From Granulosicoccaceae bacterium (GTDB taxonomy: Bacteria > Pseudomonadota > Gammaproteobacteria > Granulosicoccales > Granulosicoccaceae): DNA of 7,167 bases. Position 1 is the first letter of the stretch. The number at the start of each line of letters is the position of its first letter. The notes under the pieces were generated by a model, which was given only the letters and a program-made list of their open reading frames with translations, had not been told where the DNA came from and made no database searches. The stretch lies in assembly GCA_023301405.1 (NCBI GenBank), contig JALZUX010000338.1:1-7167 (forward strand). Reading direction: 5' to 3'. Below are positions 4,328-7,167 of the stretch, one piece after another. The position numbers and the translations under genes were made by a program.

Positions 4328-6661
4328 CTATTTAAGAAATCCTTTTAACTTGTTTTTCAGCTCATCTTGAACTTTATCAACAGCCTCGCTAGCTTTCTCC
4401 TTAGCGGCTGCCTTTTGCTTGGCCAACTCAGCTTCAGCTTGAGCCTTTCTAGCATCCAGGGCTGCCTTAGCCTCAGCTTTCTTGGCATTCAAGGCTTGCT
4501 TAGCTCTGGCTTTTTCGGCCTCGAGTTTGGCATTGGCCTCAGCCTTAAGCTTATCTGCAGCAGCCTTAGCACGCGCTTCTGCCTCGTTCTTTAAGTTGTT
4601 ACCTAAGTTATCGCGCATGCCTTTCAATATGATACCGGCAGGGTCAGCAGCCAATGCAGCAAACGTTGCCTGAATGGGTACCGTAAGCTTTACCCCTTTA
4701 AGTGACTCTAAATCCCTACCACCCTGGCCTTCCGAACTACCAGTGATTAGCGTAGTCAGTGTGTAGTCAATAGTCTCTTGCGGAAGATCCACCAAGCCTG
4801 CACCACCTAGTCGCAATAACGGTGAACGCATATCAAGATCATCCGATTGCATCACGCCATTGGTGAACGTACCGCTGATGGTAAAAGCCGAAAAATCAGT
4901 TTTGATTTGCTTGTCACTCACGGCAAGTTCCTGACCGGCGATGGCTGCTTTTGCACGACGAATTTGATAACCCACATTTACGCCGTTAACGGAACCGTCG
5001 GTAAACATAGTATTGAACTGACCATTTAAACCAGCCGTAAGAGCATTGACGCTATCACCCGCGGTAGTCAGCGTAGCTGCAAAGCCGCCCTTACCTGACA
5101 GCGGCGAGTTGTCCTGTAGCAGGTCAGCCAATAGCGGATCAGACTCGATGCCATCCAGCTTCATATCCACCGCAAAGCGCGGTGTGTCCTGGCTTGCGTC
5201 AAGACTAAAAACACTATTGATGGTTCCCTGGTATAGCGCTGCCTGCAAACCATTGATTTCCACCCTGCCGTTGTTGGCAGTCACCGGCACAACGATAGAT
5301 TCTGTTGTTAAGTTACTGACTTTTATCTGATTCACTTTAAAAACGCCTTCCACATCTAATTGGCGAATCAAGTCGCTAGGGATACCCAACGATGCATCGC
5401 CATCCGCGGCAGGTGCTGCAGCACCTGTTGACGAGCTTGCAATTTCCGCATCTGTCACAGGCGGCAAATAACGATCAAGATCAATCGCATCAACGGTAAA
5501 ATCAAATCGCAGCGGCGGTATATCACCGGCTAAAGAAGGGACGCTGGCCTTGCCGTTAAACGTGGTGTCATCCAACTTGATAGTGAGGTCATTTAGCGCA
5601 GCACTACTCGGCGATGCCGCCAGATTCATTGACAAGCTGGCCGCACCCAGCACAGTGGCATCAGCAGTTTGTGGCGCTTCGATGCCCAACGTGCGCATGA
5701 GTTCTTTTGGATCAAACGTGTCACTCTTCAGTGCAGCAACAATCTTCGGCTCTTGATCTAATTCAGTTACGTTTACATTGCCATTGAGTTGCAAGCCCAT
5801 TGCCGCCAACGACAAACCATCAACCGCAATCTTTTGGTCTTGCATATTGGCATTTATGTCAGCGGCAAGTTTGGCCACCAACTCCCCATTGGGAAATGAT
5901 CCACCCTTGGCGTCAGTATCAAGCGTAAAACCGGTTATTGTATAAATTTCATTTTCAAGATCAATAGAGACTTGGCCTCCACCGGATATGTCAGCGGCTA
6001 TGTCCATGCTCTTACTGACCACATTTACCTGTGTATTTAAATCAAAGGGCTTACCCAGCTCTATGGCTCCAGTAGTTAAATTGAAGTTGCTCAGCTTGAC
6101 ATCAGTACCTGATTGCACGTCAAGCCAACTGACGTTTGCATCAGTGATTTCAATGCCGCCCACCGCTAGGGCCTCGATTGCTGCACCTGCACCTGTACTC
6201 TCACCCTCAACTACTTCAGCCGATGAATCTTCGGTGCTTGTTGCGGTGGTAGTGGTGGTTGACGCAAGCAGATCATCCCAGTTGGTCGTGCCATCGGCCG
6301 CACGCTGCAAGTCAACGTTTAAGCCTTTTAGCTCAACGGTACGAACATTCACCTCTTTACGCAGCAACGGTAATAACTCTACTTTGACATCAGCGCTAGC
6401 GATCCTTGCAAACAGCTGGTCACCAAAGCCCTCAGCGTTGGCCAGGCTTATTTCGCCAATCGATATACCCGCCCACGGAAATACAGAAGGGCTGAGATCA
6501 CCGGTGATGGTGAGATCTCTTCCGGTTTGCTTCTTGGTTTGGTCTTCAATGGTTTCTTTGAAGTCATTCCAATCCACTAAATAAACTAGTGCTACGGACC
6601 CGATACCGATTATCAGCACAAGGCCGACTACCACCGTTAACAACCATTTGAGCAATTTCAT
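4328..6661 (-). CDS. AsmA-family inner-membrane-anchored protein
   Basis: This 777-residue protein begins with one hydrophobic segment (residues about 5-29) after MKLLKW, the usual N-terminal anchor, so the rest should face the periplasm. The next part, from DWNDFK to about residue 85 (QTGRDLTITGDLSPSVFPWAGISIGEISLANAEGFG), is the hallmark AsmA N-terminus. Repetitive beta-rich segments follow, interrupted by low-complexity Thr/Ser/Ala linkers near 130-160 and 405-425. The AsmA C-terminal region (MFTDGSVNGVNVGYQIRRAKAAI) is complete. Residues 692-777 are an Ala/Lys/Glu-rich helix of TolA type ending in NKLKGFLK. AsmA-like proteins are thought to form bridge-like channels for phospholipid transport between inner and outer membranes; E. 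coli AsmA has about 617 residues, so this one is longer, mainly through the linkers and tail. The ATG at 6659-6661 has CAGGG about ten bases upstream. It appears monocistronic. Confidence 0.93.
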   Translation of the reverse strand: MKLLKWLLTVVVGLVLIIGIGSVALVYLVDWNDFKETIEDQTKKQTGRDLTITGDLSPSVFPWAGISIGEISLANAEGFGDQLFARIASADVKVELLPLLRKEVNVRTVELKGLNVDLQRAADGTTNWDDLLASTTTTTATSTEDSSAEVVEGESTGAGAAIEALAVGGIEITDANVSWLDVQSGTDVKLSNFNLTTGAIELGKPFDLNTQVNVVSKSMDIAADISGGGQVSIDLENEIYTITGFTLDTDAKGGSFPNGELVAKLAADINANMQDQKIAVDGLSLAAMGLQLNGNVNVTELDQEPKIVAALKSDTFDPKELMRTLGIEAPQTADATVLGAASLSMNLAASPSSAALNDLTIKLDDTTFNGKASVPSLAGDIPPLRFDFTVDAIDLDRYLPPVTDAEIASSSTGAAAPAADGDASLGIPSDLIRQLDVEGVFKVNQIKVSNLTTESIVVPVTANNGRVEINGLQAALYQGTINSVFSLDASQDTPRFAVDMKLDGIESDPLLADLLQDNSPLSGKGGFAATLTTAGDSVNALTAGLNGQFNTMFTDGSVNGVNVGYQIRRAKAAIAGQELAVSDKQIKTDFSAFTISGTFTNGVMQSDDLDMRSPLLRLGGAGLVDLPQETIDYTLTTLITGSSEGQGGRDLESLKGVKLTVPIQATFAALAADPAGIILKGMRDNLGNNLKNEAEARAKAAADKLKAEANAKLEAEKARAKQALNAKKAEAKAALDARKAQAEAELAKQKAAAKEKASEAVDKVQDELKNKLKGFLK
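4331..4588 (-). other. Lys/Ala-rich coiled-coil tail of the AsmA-like protein
   Basis: Residues 692-777 are made almost entirely of Ala, Lys, Glu, Gln, Leu and Asp in a repeating pattern such as AKLEAEKARAKQAL and KKAEAKAALDARKAQAEAEL, with no Pro or Gly until the last residues. A long single alpha-helix or coiled coil is predicted. It resembles the TolA spacer helix in composition and could help span the periplasm or the peptidoglycan. No exact tandem DNA repeat is seen. Confidence 0.7.
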
Positions 6662-7068
6662 TGCACGTAAACCCTGATATTTAATTTATTGACTGTGGGA
6701 GGAGCGATACTGTCACGCAGCTAATGACGGCCGCCTTGGAACCAACGATACCAAGCCATGCGTCAGTCTTATGGCGCTCGGAAATCAAGGCCGCGATTCT
6801 ACAATAAAACACCCGTCTTACCCTGCGCCTTCTTAATTGCCTTGACCTGATCGCTTACACTTTCGCGATCTAATCGCCTTGCACATGTCGTCGCCAGCTA
6901 ACCAGTATAGTTCATCGCCTGACTATGTGGAGCACGAATTAGAACAGCAATTCATGCGGCGCTAACCGGGCAGAAGTAACCTTGCAGCCATTTTTAAATA
7001 CTGGCAGCTTGAGCGAATGATACTCAGATTTAGAAAATCGCACACCCTCGCAACGACCCTAGCTCTCT
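6662..7068. other. Gap upstream of the AsmA-like gene, no supported gene
   Basis: Apart from the candidate AsmA promoter, no gene is supported. A plus-strand frame is open from 6846 to a TAA at 6963-6965, with an ATG at 6885 giving 26 residues (ending EHELEQQFMRR). It has no Shine-Dalgarno and no recognisable similarity. It could be a worn gene tail or chance. Confidence 0.4.
6687..6716 (-). promoter_or_regulatory. Candidate promoter for the AsmA-like gene
   Basis: Read on the minus strand, GTGACA (6716-6711) matches five of six -35 bases and is followed after 18 bases by TCAATA (6692-6687), a weak -10 in an AT-rich run. The ATG lies about 26 bases downstream of the -10, leaving a short leader containing CAGGG. 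This is a motif match only. Confidence 0.3.
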
Positions 7069-7095
7069 GACAGGCTCCTAGGAGCCTGTCCGAGA
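7064..7095. repeat. 32-bp inverted repeat with a perfect 22-bp palindromic core
   Basis: The core 7069-7090 is a perfect palindrome with half-site GACAGGCTCC around a central TA. Outside one T/C mismatch (7068/7091), four more pairs (TCTC at 7064-7067 and GAGA at 7092-7095) extend the symmetry. As RNA it would form a very stable GC-rich stem with a CUAG loop, but no T-run follows, so it is not a classical terminator. The right arm (GGAGCCTGTCCGAGAAC) resembles insertion-sequence terminal repeats and CTAG is a known target for some transposases; both points are inference. Confidence 0.75.
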
Positions 7096-7167
7096 ACTAT
7101 GATCTACTGCGGGCGCGGTCTTTCGGCCAGCTATTACGATCAAAATCGTTAAAGAAGAACAACTATT
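7091..7167 (+). other. Edge segment, possibly the 5' end of an insertion sequence
   Basis: To the right of the palindrome, ACGAT-CAAA-ATCGT (7136-7149) forms another perfect small hairpin, and the purine-rich AAAGAAGAA at 7151-7159 would be a good ribosome binding site for a gene starting just past the window. A terminal repeat followed by a subterminal hairpin and a ribosome binding site is a plausible IS left end, but no transposase codons are in view. Confidence 0.25.

Noticed and set aside
5988..6584. Plus-strand 198-codon ORF inside the AsmA-like gene
   Set aside because: It is a shadow on the opposite strand of a well-supported AsmA gene, with low-complexity Ser/Val composition. The other plus-strand frames within 4328-6661 are rejected for the same reason.

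Overview
The window looks like chromosomal DNA of a bacterium, most likely a gammaproteobacterium. It has moderate GC, an AsmA-family inner-membrane protein, a cupin_6-type AraC regulator diverging from an AhpD-like peroxidase, and long non-coding gaps. No rRNA, tRNA or CRISPR array is visible, and nothing fixes the genus.

Layout. Positions 1-717 hold no convincing gene. They contain a candidate promoter overlapping a perfect 12-bp palindrome, a perfect hexanucleotide satellite (181-227) and the first copy (388-590) of a structured dispersed repeat. From 718 to 2235 lies a divergent pair: an AhpD/carboxymuconolactone-decarboxylase-like protein (minus) and an AraC-family regulator (plus). At 2320-2859 (minus, convergent with the regulator) is an orphan version of the N-terminal helix-hairpin-helix part of PolX/DNA polymerase beta. 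After a 457-bp gap, 3317-3853 (minus) encodes a bacterial homologue of eukaryotic NTAQ1, the N-terminal glutamine amidohydrolase, with its Cys-His-Asp triad intact. Just upstream of it is the second copy of the dispersed repeat (3879-4063), then a possible 40-residue ORF. At 4328-6661 (minus) is a large AsmA-family protein with a TolA-like Lys/Ala-rich C-terminal helix. The last 506 bp have no clear gene but contain a perfect 22-bp palindrome within a 32-bp inverted repeat; an insertion-sequence end is possible there.

How the parts fit. Only the AhpD-like gene and the AraC gene have an arrangement suggesting a functional link, namely a regulator and its target sharing a 111-bp divergent intergenic region. 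The PolX-like, NTAQ1-like and AsmA genes share a strand but are separated by hundreds of bases, so an operon is unlikely.

The most unusual signal is the pair of diverged repeats at 388-590 and 3879-4063. They are in the same orientation. Each contains a segment of exactly 124 bp closed by an imperfect terminal stem rich in G.U pairs on the plus strand, with one compensatory base-pair change between copies. This could be a structured RNA or a small non-autonomous mobile element, and I do not recognise it.
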